From the NCBI GenBank assembly GCA_024693135.1, contig JAILLN010000044.1, positions 1 to 64,000 on the forward strand: a stretch of DNA of 64,000 bases, given 5' to 3'. Both the position numbers and the translations under genes were made by a program. Within the stretch, counting starts at the first letter, position 1, and each line of letters starts with the position of its first letter. A model generated the notes under the pieces. That model made no database searches and was not told the origin of the DNA. It saw nothing but the letters and a program-made list of their open reading frames with translations. This document shows, one piece after another, positions 34,701 to 43,105 of this stretch. The DNA comes from Lachnospiraceae bacterium. GTDB lineage: Bacteria; Bacillota; Clostridia; Lachnospirales; Lachnospiraceae.

Positions 34701-35371
34701 ACGGCTTCTTCGGCTTCCTTATCCGCAAGCATCTCCCAAAGAGCGGAATCATCGATCTTAAGATCCTGCAACGTCAGCTTTACCCCGGTAGTTCCTTTTT
34801 TTACCGTCACCGTGATATTTTCCCCCGTGCCGGTCAGGATATAGTTACCGGATGCTTTGATCGTGACAGACGTTATACCATCCTGTGTCTCAATGATCAC
34901 GTTTCCGCTGATGCTGTCCTGTACCACGGCCGTATTCCCATCGAAGGTGATGGTTCCCTCTGGCAGGCTCTGAGCTGTACTTTCTTCGCCGGGATCTGCC
35001 ACAATGTCTTCCGTGGAATCCATGATTACATTCTCTGTTTCACACAAACCGGATTCCGTGCTGCTTTCAGACGCCTCCGTGGCTTCTGCGATCACGGTGT
35101 CGTCCGAAGCATCTTGTGCTGCGGAAATCCCGACCACATCTTCATCTGTGGCTTCTGCAAGCTCTAATGCCACGGCTTCTACGGACTCTGCTGCCACGGC
35201 TTCTACGGACTCTGCTGCCACGGCTTCTGCGGACTCTGCTGCCACGGCTTCCGCGGACTCTGCTGCTATTGCCTCTGCCGCGCCCAACTGCATTCCGCTC
35301 ATCGTGAATACGGCGGTAAAAAGAATTAGCGCCCATTTTTTCATTACCTTTTTGATCCTTCTCTGCTCCAT
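31706..35371 (-). CDS. carbohydrate-binding-domain surface protein, 1,221 aa
   Basis: The ATG at 35371 follows AAAGGAG and opens a signal peptide (KWALILFTAVFTMSGMQLGAA). An Ala/Glu/Ser/Val repeat tail follows (AAESAEAV units). Residues about 140-640 resemble the DUF4353 carbohydrate-binding domain, a right-handed beta-helix with GDGIQAEEINIEDGTINIS and DGIHSNNTLSITGG-type rungs. A collagen-like stretch holds five EGTMPG units. The C-terminal 400 residues are Ig-like strands of the Big_2 type (GVVTGRKKGTAVLV, GKAKITACIGG). It lies upstream of sigI/rsgI in the same orientation and is the natural candidate for a SigI-controlled product. Cell-wall anchoring is not evident. Confidence 0.8.
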   Translation of the reverse strand: MEQRRIKKVMKKWALILFTAVFTMSGMQLGAAEAIAAESAEAVAAESAEAVAAESVEAVAAESVEAVALELAEATDEDVVGISAAQDASDDTVIAEATEASESSTESGLCETENVIMDSTEDIVADPGEESTAQSLPEGTITFDGNTAVVQDSISGNVIIETQDGITSVTIKASGNYILTGTGENITVTVKKGTTGVKLTLQDLKIDDSALWEMLADKEAEEAVITVKSGCEAAIRPEGDSVLIGSAGGSEPIVKAKEAKLTFCGSGILTLKDSPDDGIKAKDGTVTIQSGTVNISDCRGDGIQAEEINIEDGTINISTVFEHAASSFYGSDKKAGNDTTLNYIWEEGAQGSTTKYERINLDTGSHKGLKGGTKAETISFASGEESITQDASGGIWISGGTVTIDTTKTGLKANALSTSGYTAAGTGAYIIGSPEDGIHSNNTLSITGGRITVASADDGVTGETVEITGSDTKLDIVTCYEGMEGSMVNIGTKDSTTGPEITINSNDDGINASGKTVTYTYDSRDGYDLDDEINYLKKSVSKSGNACNIYSGNVLIRIDSADVDQNNTTDLPDGSLAALKTVNYSSSGDGIDCNGSLTVYGGKLYVYGQSSGDNSPIDSDNGFTLYKSATVLATGVDGMNEAKPGSTPDNAVYVTYGSSQNGMPGNPGEGTMPGTPGEGTMPGNLGEGTMPGTPGEGTMPGNPGEGTMPGASAYSAGQYFLVTLDGTTIYSTQLPFAGSFILYASPELQASSGSYVTSISSDGTPTEGNPGTPTEGNPGGGNDGSISGNSPKSGMDARPIIEKTAENAYSLNLVKGQRVELGDGTWSLKEGAAYVSWTKKGVVTGRKKGTAVLVNTKDGVESVYHITVYQPSLEKKKLVLYVGESGTLSFGESVGEGMPQAWLTSNPMVASVAQEKKDGSTTAMIQATGTGKAKITACIGGRAYTAAVIVKNVVSPVKLSKEDQITINALQTYRLKYDSSVFLPSKAASWKYGNADGQELGINEKKEWVDAGGLFKISKSGLITALKTGSATIYGTDSKGGSAVLTVTIQSMPVKTELYLNAGQSTTLKHTFVKNNNVTWTGGENLLTLKNTDKAKVRITAGSVTGHTTLTCTYQGITYCTTVHVTDPSFITSAANPESPLAEVKSGNPYYCSVVLKKGETLDITKWQPGMAEQTVNWKSGNAKKVFVNENGIMEAVSSGKTTVSATINGRIAKIMVTVTD
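33240..33390 (-). repeat. 30-bp repeats coding EGTMPG collagen-like units
   Basis: Five 30-bp copies encode PGEGTMPG-N/T-P/L-G decapeptides, near-identical at DNA level and therefore likely to vary in number between strains. Confidence 0.85.
35150..35280 (-). repeat. 24-bp repeats coding AAESAEAV
   Basis: Four to five 24-bp copies encode Ala-Ala-Glu-Ser-Ala/Val-Glu-Ala-Val directly after the signal peptide of the carbohydrate-binding protein. Confidence 0.85.
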
Positions 35372-35419
35372 AGTGTTTTCTCCTTTTTATGATGATAAAA
35401 ATCCTGTTATCTATGAATA

Positions 35420-35445
35420 CAACCGAAAAAACAAAAAAACGGGGG
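35420..35445 (-). promoter_or_regulatory. candidate SigI-type promoter
   Basis: On the minus strand an ACCCCC element (with CCCCC at 35445-35441) is followed by a 15-base T-rich spacer and CGGTTG at 35425-35420. SigI promoters are known for a C-rich -35 of the ACCCCC type and a -10 beginning with CG. The site lies about 50 bases upstream of the carbohydrate-binding protein start. The -10 is not a perfect match. Confidence 0.4.
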
Positions 35446-35598
35446 TTTCCTTATGTGTTTATTTTTGTGCAAAACAGACAGGGGCAGACAGGGGGACGGT
35501 TCTTTAGTCTGCGCACAGGGATAAGCGCATACCTTGCATTTAGATAACTGTAAAATATGCAGGGAATCTGCTATAATGGCAACAGAAAGAGAGGAATG

Positions 35599-36576
35599 AT
35601 GAAGCAGGAGACGGAAATAGCCTTAAAAGCCGTGAGCGGAGAAGCACAGTACGACAGGCAGAGCAAGGAAATATGGCGGTACAAGGAGCTGATCGCTCCC
35701 ATCCTGCGGATGACCGTATTGGAATTCGAAGGGATGCCTGTTGGTGATGTCATCGCCTGCATTGAGGATGCGGACATTACGAACAGGAAGCCGGTGGATG
35801 ATGTATCCGCCAAATTCGGAACTGCTGAATCGGAGCAGTCATCCATCACGGAAAAGCTGATCCGGTACGACATCCACTTAAGGGCAAGGAATCCGAAACT
35901 GTCGACGGAGGAAATCCTGATCATGCTCCATATTGACCTGGAGATCCAAAACGAGTATAAGCCGGAAAATCCGGCATATCCCATCACGAAGCGGGCGATT
36001 TATTACGCCGCGAGGGAATTGTCCGGGCAGCTTGGAATCCTGACAGAAACGACGGATTACAGGGTTCTCGAAAAGGTCTACTCGATCTGGATATGCAATG
36101 AGCATATTCCGGAAGATTTAAGGAACTCCATTACGAGGTTTTCCATGAAAAAAGAGGTTCTGAAGGGCACTGACCGCGAGCCGGATGAATACCACGACCT
36201 TATGGATGTGGTCATTGTCAGGCGGGGCGGGGAGCCGGAGGACGGTACGATCTTCGAATATGTCAATGCGGTGAATTTTGGCGACATGGAAACGATCAAA
36301 AAATACACCGACATTGAAGGCAATCAGGAGATCAGGAAGGAACTGGGTGATATTATGACAGCGAGTCAAAGCTTGGTAGAAAAAGGGCGCACAGAAGGCC
36401 GTGCGGAAGGTCTTGCGGAAGGTCTTGCGGAAGGGCGAGCAGAAGGCGGGAACACCATGCTGTACAGCCTTGTGGCAGATGGTGACCTTTCGATCGCCAA
36501 AGCCGCAAAAAAAGCTGGCATCAGCGAAGAGCAGTTCCGCAGCAACATGATTGCTTGTGGCTTTAAGGTGCCATAA
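35599..36576 (+). CDS. Rpn-family PD-(D/E)XK nuclease/transposase
   Basis: The start at 35599 (alternative 35596) follows AGAGAGG and gives 325 residues. EIWRYKELIAPILRMTVLEF, EEILIMLHIDLEIQNEY (Asp and Glu-x-Gln of the PD-(D/E)XK core) and PITKRAIYYAARELSGQL are typical of the Rpn (recombination-promoting nuclease)/transposase_31-like families, common in Lachnospiraceae. The C-terminus has the EGRAEGLAEGLAEGRAEGG repeat and a helix-turn-helix-like tail (AKKAGISEEQFRSNM) usual in this group. A terminator follows directly. The possible IS end and 20-bp repeats nearby agree with a mobile history. Confidence 0.8.
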   Translation: MKQETEIALKAVSGEAQYDRQSKEIWRYKELIAPILRMTVLEFEGMPVGDVIACIEDADITNRKPVDDVSAKFGTAESEQSSITEKLIRYDIHLRARNPKLSTEEILIMLHIDLEIQNEYKPENPAYPITKRAIYYAARELSGQLGILTETTDYRVLEKVYSIWICNEHIPEDLRNSITRFSMKKEVLKGTDREPDEYHDLMDVVIVRRGGEPEDGTIFEYVNAVNFGDMETIKKYTDIEGNQEIRKELGDIMTASQSLVEKGRTEGRAEGLAEGLAEGRAEGGNTMLYSLVADGDLSIAKAAKKAGISEEQFRSNMIACGFKVP

Positions 36577-36601
36577 GTACCGGAATGGTAATGTTCCACA
36601 A

Positions 36602-36629
36602 AGGCCGTCTTTGGCGGCCTCTTTTTTTA
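36602..36629 (+). terminator. intrinsic terminator after Rpn nuclease gene
   Basis: AGGCCG/CGGCCT stem with a 7-base loop, followed by CTTTTTTTAT, 25 bases after the stop. Confidence 0.85.
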
Positions 36630-36639
36630 TCGGCCGCAT

Positions 36640-36705
36640 CTGAAACAGAGTCAAACTTATTGAAACACAATCCCCGTCAGACTTAATGCAACACTATATT
36701 GTGTT
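36640..36705. mobile_element. probable IS21-like terminal repeat region
   Basis: Two imperfect 22-bp direct repeats start at 36650 and 36676 (18 of 22 bases identical, both GTCA-ACTTA-TG-AACAC type). Repeated internal binding sites of this kind mark the ends of IS21-family elements. No istA or istB is present in the window, so this would be a solo end. Confidence 0.35.
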
Positions 36706-36772
36706 CCTAATAAAAAATGCCGACCGGTTACTATTCACAGAATAAATTTTGATTGACAACCGAAAAATTCAT

Positions 36773-36792
36773 AACCGTCCCCTTGTCTTCAT
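36773..36792. repeat. 20-bp dispersed repeat, copy 2
   Basis: AACCGTCCCCTTGTCTTCAT occurs here and identically at 29493-29512. A related inverted copy (GGGGACGGTTCTTT) is at 35492-35505. All copies are intergenic or at gene ends. Confidence 0.8.
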
Positions 36793-36821
36793 GTGACAAA
36801 TCAGGATGGCTGTGATATAGT
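36793..36821 (+). promoter_or_regulatory. sigma-A-type promoter of subtilisin gene
   Basis: GTGACA, a 17-base spacer and TATAGT. It starts immediately after the 20-bp dispersed repeat and about 120 bases upstream of the protease start. Confidence 0.6.
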
Positions 36822-36940
36822 GATTACATTATGTCAAAAATTGTTGTGGCCGGCAGGCTGTTTCTGTACGATATATAGATTAGGCCTGCTTTGCATTTAA
36901 TCAACAGGTATATGGCAGAAGGCCGGAAAGGAGAAAGGTT

Positions 36941-39190
36941 ATGAAAAGGAGCAGCAAATGGAAAAAGGCGCTGGCGCTTGTCCTTGCTTTTTCCCTGGTT
37001 TCTATGCAGCCTGGCAGCACGCTTTTTGCGTCAGAAGCAGGCAGCCCGGAGGAACCAATCCTCCTGGAGCAGGAGATCGGGGAAGCAGTCATGTCGGCAG
37101 GAGAAGATGTGTCCGATGACGCACTGGAGGATGCCGGTGCCCTGGCCATGATCAAGGAAGCCGTGAGCTTTGAGCTTAAGGAGGAAGCGGATGAGCTTAA
37201 GGCATACAAAGCCGGCGAGGATTATGTGGAGCATCAGGCTTTCTTCTCTGCAGAAAGCAGGGAAGAGGCAGAGAAAGTGGCGGCAGAATACGGCGCGGTT
37301 TTGGATTCCTATGGGGATGGGGTCGCTGTCATCCGCTTTGAGGAAACCGTGCAGCAGGTCATGTCACAGGCCGCTTCGATTAAAAGCGCCACAAAAGCCA
37401 TCCAGCCGGATTATATCGTCCATGCTTTAGAGGCACCGAAGGTTCAATATGTGAAGATCCCCCAGAATGCGCCAAAAGCTGAGATCGAAAAGCTGAACGA
37501 ATCCTTTGGAGTCAGCAGCCTTGGGCTTGGTGCGTTCTTTACGGAAAATGTCGGTACCTACGGGATCACAGAGTATTATACCGACCCCCATGTGATAGAC
37601 AACTGGCAGTGGTATCATGATGTGATCGGCGACACCTACGCCTATGAGAATAGGGTCACAGGAAAGGGGATCAAGGTGGCGGTCATCGACACCGGGATCA
37701 ACCCGGATCATGAGGATCTGGAGCATTATGACGGGAAGGGCTATGATTTTGTCAATAGCGATAGTGATCCCACGGATGATAATGGCCACGGCTCCCACTG
37801 CGCCGGCATCATCGGTGCCACCGGGAATAATGGATGTGGCGGGGTCGGCATAGCTCCGGAGGCCAAGCTTACAGCTTACAAGGTTCTGGCCGAGGATGGA
37901 CGGGGCATGACCAGCAACATCGTTAAGGCGGTGAACAGGGCAGTGCAGGACGGGGCGGACGTGATCTCCATGAGCCTGGGTGGAGGCGGAGCCAGCTCGG
38001 ATTTCCAAAAGGCCATCAATAATGCCAGGCAGAAGGGCTGTGTGGTCGTGGCGGCCGCTGGCAATGAAAACACCGATACCAAGTCCTATCCCGCAGCCTA
38101 TGATAATGTCATCGCTGTGGCGGCAAGCGATCATGATGGCAATCTGTCCTGGTTTTCCAATTTTGGCAACTGGGTGGACGTGGTGGCACCCGGGGGCAAT
38201 GCGACAAGCCAGGGCGCTCCCACCGAGCAGAGGGCTTATGATAATATCTTCTCCTGCTATTATGAGGATAGCAGCTCCTATTACTGCATGAGCGGTACCT
38301 CCATGGCCTGTCCGGTGGTTGCCGGGCTTGTGGCTCTTTTGATGTCTGCCAATGACCAGCTTCAAAGCGGGAAGCCTGCGGCAGTGGATGCTATATCCAG
38401 CATCATCATTGGGACGACGGACGGAAAGGAATACAAGTCGGATTATGGCACCATGACGGGAATGATCCAGGCAGAGCCTGCAGTGAGGGCGGCGCTGGAA
38501 GGAAATATCCCGACGATCTCATCCAATAATATCGCCATTGCTAATCCGGCAGGTTTTATCGGTGCAGGTTCCATTTCGAAAGGAGGCTCCCTCCAGCTGA
38601 AGCTTGTGGATCAGGATACCGGGAATGTGCTGAAGGCTTCCAAGGCCAAGTGGAAATCCAGCAATACCGATGATATTACGGTCCAGAACGGGAAGATCAA
38701 GTGCACTTCCGATGCCTTTACGGGGGCTTCTTCTACCATTACGGCAACCTTGGAGGATGGCGGTACGGCGACTTTTGAGGCCACTGTGGTTCCTAAATTC
38801 AGCCAATTCGGGATATGGAGGACATATCCGCTGGTGGAAGGAGGCAATGTGCGCGTGCAGAATAAACTGGGCTATACCTCCCAGCTTGTCTACGGATCTA
38901 CATATACAGAATATACTCTCCTGAATCCATCCAGTCTGGTATCAAGCTATGGAAACCTGTACCTTTGGTATCAGACAGGAAAAACATCTTACAGGGGTAC
39001 GATGGCAAATAATACCTTTAAGTACCGGGTGATCGTTCCCAAAAAGAATGTTGCGGTGGCCTCTGTACAGGAAAATGGGGATCCTGCCAGCATCTATTTT
39101 AAGAAACCAGGAACTTATACCATTAAGTTCAAGACCACGGATGGCAGTAACAAAGTCTTTTCCGTCAAGTTCAAGGTATTTAGCTTCTGA
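36941..39190 (+). CDS. secreted subtilisin-like serine protease (S8)
   Basis: The 749-residue precursor has a signal peptide (ALALVLAFSLVSMQPGSTLFA) and a propeptide with a YGAVLDSYGDGVAVIRFEE inhibitor-like segment. The catalytic triad is complete: Asp250 in VAVIDTGINPDHEDL, His283 in NGHGSHCAGIIGA, Ser454 in MSGTSMACPVVAGL, with the oxyanion Asn375 in AAAGNEN. After about residue 525 come Ig-like segments (KWKSSNTDDITVQNG) and a last beta domain ending KFKVFSF. It should act as an endopeptidase outside the cell. The start follows GGAGAAAGGTT. A perfect 17-bp terminator stem is shared with the convergent cyclase gene. Confidence 0.92.
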   Translation: MKRSSKWKKALALVLAFSLVSMQPGSTLFASEAGSPEEPILLEQEIGEAVMSAGEDVSDDALEDAGALAMIKEAVSFELKEEADELKAYKAGEDYVEHQAFFSAESREEAEKVAAEYGAVLDSYGDGVAVIRFEETVQQVMSQAASIKSATKAIQPDYIVHALEAPKVQYVKIPQNAPKAEIEKLNESFGVSSLGLGAFFTENVGTYGITEYYTDPHVIDNWQWYHDVIGDTYAYENRVTGKGIKVAVIDTGINPDHEDLEHYDGKGYDFVNSDSDPTDDNGHGSHCAGIIGATGNNGCGGVGIAPEAKLTAYKVLAEDGRGMTSNIVKAVNRAVQDGADVISMSLGGGGASSDFQKAINNARQKGCVVVAAAGNENTDTKSYPAAYDNVIAVAASDHDGNLSWFSNFGNWVDVVAPGGNATSQGAPTEQRAYDNIFSCYYEDSSSYYCMSGTSMACPVVAGLVALLMSANDQLQSGKPAAVDAISSIIIGTTDGKEYKSDYGTMTGMIQAEPAVRAALEGNIPTISSNNIAIANPAGFIGAGSISKGGSLQLKLVDQDTGNVLKASKAKWKSSNTDDITVQNGKIKCTSDAFTGASSTITATLEDGGTATFEATVVPKFSQFGIWRTYPLVEGGNVRVQNKLGYTSQLVYGSTYTEYTLLNPSSLVSSYGNLYLWYQTGKTSYRGTMANNTFKYRVIVPKKNVAVASVQENGDPASIYFKKPGTYTIKFKTTDGSNKVFSVKFKVFSF

Positions 39191-39240
39191 CCGCAGCCAA
39201 AGTCCGGCATGGATTAAGCCGGATGCATATCAATGATGAC

Positions 39241-39290
39241 AAAAGCCTTCCCCCTGCTTACGCATTTCCCGTGGCAGGGGGAAGGCTTTT
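39241..39290. terminator. bidirectional intrinsic terminator
   Basis: A perfect 17-bp stem, AAAAGCCTTCCCCCTGC pairing with 39274-39290, with a 16-base loop and A/T runs at both ends. It serves the subtilisin gene on the plus strand and the diguanylate cyclase gene on the minus strand. Confidence 0.9.
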
Positions 39291-39314
39291 TCGATTCCGG
39301 AAACTGCTCCTTAT

Positions 39315-40721
39315 TCAGGCCGGGCTGTTTTGATTCCGCCGGTCAATGCCCATAGACAGGTAATGTTCCCTCTTTGCATCATACATTCTTTGATCTGCTG
39401 TCTTGATCAGTGTTTCCATCGATGCCTCAGGAAATTCCTGGTGAGATGCATGTCCGACGGAAAAGGACAATTCCTTAACGGTGCTGCCCTTCCAGGCTTT
39501 TGCCAAAGCATTCAGCTTTTCCAGGATGCCATCAAGGGATTTTTCTTCTGCATGGATAAGTGCGGCAAATTCATCTCCGCCTATGCGATATGCCTTTCCA
39601 AAGTCTCCCAAAGCTTCACGCAGGCATTCGCTTGCACCCCGGATCAGTTCATCTCCGAATAGATGGCCGAAGGTATCATTAACCTGCTTCAATCCATTCA
39701 GATCGATTGAAATATAAACAAAATCATCATCGATCGGCTTCTTGGACAATTCGGAAAGGGCGATGCCGTAGGACATGCGGTTCAGCCCGCCAGTCAATTG
39801 GTCTGTATTTGAAAGCTGCAGCAGCATTGTATTATTATCGCGCAATTTCAATAAGACATGGGTAAATAAACCTACGAATCCCGAAATGAGCAGGATAATG
39901 ACGACGGAATGAGCAACCATGAAGCCGGAGATCCAGCCTTTTTCCGGGGATACTGCCAGCTCCCAGGTCAGATTCCTTACATTGAACCGCGTTTTTACGG
40001 CATTGTCGTCAAGCCGGCCTTCTGCATGCATGATATGGCTGCTTCCATCTTCGTCGATATAGGACAAGACATAATCTACACCCATGCCTTGCAGGTTATG
40101 AAGCCCAAGCACTTCGATCAGATTATCGTAATCGATCGTGACGGTTACAAGACCCCAAAGTTCGGGCTGGCCGCCCTTTTTTATTAGGACGGGGGCCCGG
40201 CCGCCCATGCCCATTCCGCCCTGGATCAGTTCGAATGGATTAGTCAATATGGTACGGCCCTCCACATAGGCCTCTTCTGCTTCTAAATTACCCAATCGTG
40301 ACGTATCGAGAAAATCAAAACCGATCAAAGCCTCATTGCCCTTAAGGGGATATACATCGGATACGACACCGCCCGGAGCAAGAGCAAAATTCTTGAGCGT
40401 AACCCCGGTTTCATCGATCACATCCCGATAAATATTCTCAGCAACATAATCAAAAAAGGAGGTTTCCCCGTTATGATCCTGTACCATGGCCTTAAGCGTG
40501 TTGGTTCTCGCCATTACGCAATCGATCGTGGTGACGATATGTTCTGCTTCATTTTTGGCGATATAGCCGTATCTGGTCTTTTCCGAGTCCAGATCATGCT
40601 TCAGCAGTTCGACATAGAGAATGCTCAGCACAAGCAGGCATATTAAGGATGCGATTACGGAGATCGCATTTCTTTTCCTTGTAACTGTCTTATTATTCAT
40701 GGTATCCGAGTATTTTTTCAT
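39315..40721 (-). CDS. membrane GGDEF diguanylate cyclase with extracellular sensor
   Basis: The start at 40721 is preferred because GGAGG sits 7 bases upstream, giving 468 residues; the frame extends to 40784 without a site. A membrane helix (ISVIASLICLLVLSILYVEL) and a second one near residue 265-290 enclose an extracellular domain of about 220 residues resembling a CHASE or Cache sensor. The C-terminal 160 residues hold a GGDEF domain with DQLTGGLNR, FGHLFGDELI and the intact signature RIGGDEF, so synthesis of cyclic di-GMP is expected. No I-site RxxD is obvious. With the HD-GYP protein at 49573 it gives the window both a maker and a breaker of cyclic di-GMP. Confidence 0.9.
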   Translation of the reverse strand: MKKYSDTMNNKTVTRKRNAISVIASLICLLVLSILYVELLKHDLDSEKTRYGYIAKNEAEHIVTTIDCVMARTNTLKAMVQDHNGETSFFDYVAENIYRDVIDETGVTLKNFALAPGGVVSDVYPLKGNEALIGFDFLDTSRLGNLEAEEAYVEGRTILTNPFELIQGGMGMGGRAPVLIKKGGQPELWGLVTVTIDYDNLIEVLGLHNLQGMGVDYVLSYIDEDGSSHIMHAEGRLDDNAVKTRFNVRNLTWELAVSPEKGWISGFMVAHSVVIILLISGFVGLFTHVLLKLRDNNTMLLQLSNTDQLTGGLNRMSYGIALSELSKKPIDDDFVYISIDLNGLKQVNDTFGHLFGDELIRGASECLREALGDFGKAYRIGGDEFAALIHAEEKSLDGILEKLNALAKAWKGSTVKELSFSVGHASHQEFPEASMETLIKTADQRMYDAKREHYLSMGIDRRNQNSPA

Positions 40722-41014
40722 GACTATCCTCCGAGGCCGCATAGCTGTCTCAATTATTTTAATCATTTTTTTTCGGTCGTTCAAGTATTAAGCCTATGTT
40801 GGATCACATCTGGCTGGTGCCGGCCTGCAACGAGGGCTCTGCAGAAACCCTTGACATGGGATATCCCGCGTCATATCCTCGAAGAAGGATGCTTATAAAA
40901 GGACAGCCGGTGCACGGCGCCTCATTGCGGCGGCTTGGTCCCCGTCATGGGATCATAGCCTTCAATGAGGATGGATCCGGCATCCGTTTTGACCTTAAGA
41001 AAAGGAGCATGAAC

Positions 41015-41890
41015 GTGGGGATTGCGGAAGATGCCGTAAGGGCAGCCTGCGGGGACGGCATAACGTTAAGGTCTGCAAGGCCTGTTTCCGGGGGAGATAT
41101 CAACGGAGCCTATCTTCTGGAGCTTTCGGATGGGAGGGAGCTTTTCCTGAAGACAAACCGGAGGGAGAATATCGGCTTTTTCGAATCGGAGCGGGAAGGG
41201 CTTTTGGCCATTGCGGAAACCGGCTCGATCTGTGTGCCTGAGGTGATCAGCACAGGCACTTCCCAGGACGGAGCCTATCTTTTGATGCAGTTTGTAAGGG
41301 GAAGGCAGGAAAATCCCGGATACTGGGAGCATTTTGCCGAGTCCCTGGCAGGGATGCACCGGGCAGACGCTTCCGGACTGGTTCCCGGCGGAAGGTACGG
41401 CTTTCATTCGGACAATTATATCGGAGCCGGGATCCAGATCAATACCCCTTGTGACAGCTGGATCGTTTTCTTCCGGGATTACCGCCTGAAGGTACAGCTC
41501 GACCGGGCTTCCCGGTACTTCGGTCCAAAGGAAAAAGTAAAGGCGGACAGGCTCCTTGCGAGGCTTCCGGAGCTTCTTGTGGAACCGGAGAAGCCGGCCC
41601 TGCTCCATGGAGATCTCTGGTCCGGTAATTTTATTACCGGTGGCGACGGCTGGGCATGGCTCATCGACCCTGCGGCCTATGTGGGCCATCCCGAGGCAGA
41701 TATTGCCATGACAGAGCTTTTCGGGGGATTCGGACGGAGGTTTTATGAGGCTTACCGGGAAACGGGGCTCATTCAGTACGGTTACGGGGACAGGAGGGAT
41801 ATCTATAACCTTTACCATCTGCTGAACCACCTGAATCTTTTCGGAGGCGGCTATTTCGGCTCTTGTCTGCGGATCCTGGAGCGTTACTGA
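41015..41890 (+). CDS. fructosamine kinase-like protein
   Basis: The GTG at 41015 is chosen because AAAGGAG lies at the right distance; the ATG at 41009 is too close to it, and the open frame to 40796 lacks a site. The 291 residues fit the family length. PVSGGDINGAYLLELSDGR is the nucleotide loop, FLKTN carries the Lys, LLHGDLWSGNF the catalytic Asp, and LIDPAAYVGHPEADIAM the metal-binding Asp. The family phosphorylates fructosamines or ribulosamines on glycated proteins or metabolites, leading to deglycation. The substrate here is unknown. The next gene starts 1 base after the stop, so they are probably co-transcribed. Confidence 0.85.
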   Translation: MGIAEDAVRAACGDGITLRSARPVSGGDINGAYLLELSDGRELFLKTNRRENIGFFESEREGLLAIAETGSICVPEVISTGTSQDGAYLLMQFVRGRQENPGYWEHFAESLAGMHRADASGLVPGGRYGFHSDNYIGAGIQINTPCDSWIVFFRDYRLKVQLDRASRYFGPKEKVKADRLLARLPELLVEPEKPALLHGDLWSGNFITGGDGWAWLIDPAAYVGHPEADIAMTELFGGFGRRFYEAYRETGLIQYGYGDRRDIYNLYHLLNHLNLFGGGYFGSCLRILERY

Positions 41891-41891
41891 A

Positions 41892-42821
41892 ATGGCAGGG
41901 GAGGCGGTTTCCACAAAGCACCCCGGGCGGAAGGAGGGCAGATGCGTCCTTTGTCCCCGGGAATGCGGGGCAGACAGGGAGAAGCGGACCGGGTTCTGCC
42001 ATGCGGGTGCCGCTTTGATGGCGGCGAGGGCTTCCCTTCACTTCTGGGAGGAGCCCTGCATTTCGGGAAAGAAGGGCTCCGGGGCGGTATTCTTTTCGGG
42101 CTGCTCTTTGCAGTGCGTATATTGCCAGAACCGGCAGATCGCATTGGGGGAGGCCGGAGTGCAGATCTCCCAGGAAAGACTCTATGAGATTTTCCTGGAG
42201 CTTAAGGAAAAGGGCGCGGAGAATATCAACCTGGTGACGGGAGGCCATTTCCTGCCGCAGATCGTTCCGGTGCTTCGAAAATCAAAAGAGAACGGCTTTC
42301 CCCTGCCCATTGTCTGGAACTGCAGCGGATATGAGAAGGTGGAAGCATTGAAATGCCTGGAGGGGCTGGTGGATATCTATCTTCCGGATTTTAAATATAT
42401 GGATCCGGAGACCGCGAAGCGGTATTCGGCGGCACCGGATTATCCTTCCGTGGCGGTAAAGGCGCTCTCGGAAATGGTAAGGCAGTGCCCCTCCTTAAGC
42501 TTCAGGGAGGACGGAATGCTTCAGAAAGGGGTGCTGGTGAGGCATCTGCTGCTTCCGGGGCAGGTAAGGAATGCAAAAAGGGTGCTTTCCTTCCTGCATG
42601 AGACCTATGGGGACAGGATCTATATCAGCATCCTTGGCCAATATACGCCCATGCCGGGGATCGGCGGGAGGTATCCGGAGCTTGCCAGGAGAGTGACGAA
42701 GCGGGAATACGAATGGACAGTGGATCATGCCCTTAAGCTTGGGATCAGGAATGCTTATATTCAGGACCGGGAGGTGGCTAAGGAGAGCTTCATCCCGTCC
42801 TTTGACGGAACCGGCATTTGA
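41892..42821 (+). CDS. radical SAM protein, PflA-like
   Basis: The 309 residues begin with two CxxC-type clusters (CVLCPRECGADR), then FFSGCSLQCVYCQN, which carries the CX3CX2C ligands of the SAM-binding [4Fe-4S] cluster. Later motifs include NLVTGGHFLPQI, VWNCSGYEK and IYLPDFKYMD. This layout matches the pyruvate formate-lyase-activating-enzyme-like group (COG1313). It generates a 5'-deoxyadenosyl radical; the target is not known. No glycyl-radical enzyme is encoded nearby. Confidence 0.88.
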   Translation: MAGEAVSTKHPGRKEGRCVLCPRECGADREKRTGFCHAGAALMAARASLHFWEEPCISGKKGSGAVFFSGCSLQCVYCQNRQIALGEAGVQISQERLYEIFLELKEKGAENINLVTGGHFLPQIVPVLRKSKENGFPLPIVWNCSGYEKVEALKCLEGLVDIYLPDFKYMDPETAKRYSAAPDYPSVAVKALSEMVRQCPSLSFREDGMLQKGVLVRHLLLPGQVRNAKRVLSFLHETYGDRIYISILGQYTPMPGIGGRYPELARRVTKREYEWTVDHALKLGIRNAYIQDREVAKESFIPSFDGTGI

Positions 42822-42858
42822 CGGATTCAAAGAGCCGTGCCCTGAAAGGATGGACCGT

Positions 42859-43077
42859 ATGCATATTTTCAGGAAGAAAGAAAAGCCGCATAAGTACGAT
42901 CCCTCAGAGCAGATGCCGGCGGTCCGCTGCAGCATATGCACGGGGGAGCAGGTTGCGGGCTTTAAGGATATCCGGACCGGAGTGTTTCATGAGGAAACGC
43001 TTCTGCGGGATCCCTCCGACCTGGAGGTATTTATGAAAAAATATGGCCTTACCGAAGAACCCGTGAAAATCTATTGA
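42859..43077 (+). CDS. small conserved protein, 72 aa
   Basis: The ATG at 42859 has AAAGG upstream; an ATG at 42850 is also possible. The product contains VRCSICTGEQVAGFKDIRTG and a DLEVFMKKYGL tail. Short clostridial proteins with the ICTGEQVAGFK pattern are widespread and sometimes labelled aspartate dehydrogenase-like without support. Function is unknown. It lies 37 bases after the radical SAM gene. Confidence 0.7.
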   Translation: MHIFRKKEKPHKYDPSEQMPAVRCSICTGEQVAGFKDIRTGVFHEETLLRDPSDLEVFMKKYGLTEEPVKIY

Positions 43078-43105
43078 AAAACCCCGGATGTTTCTAAAGC
43101 TGTGC

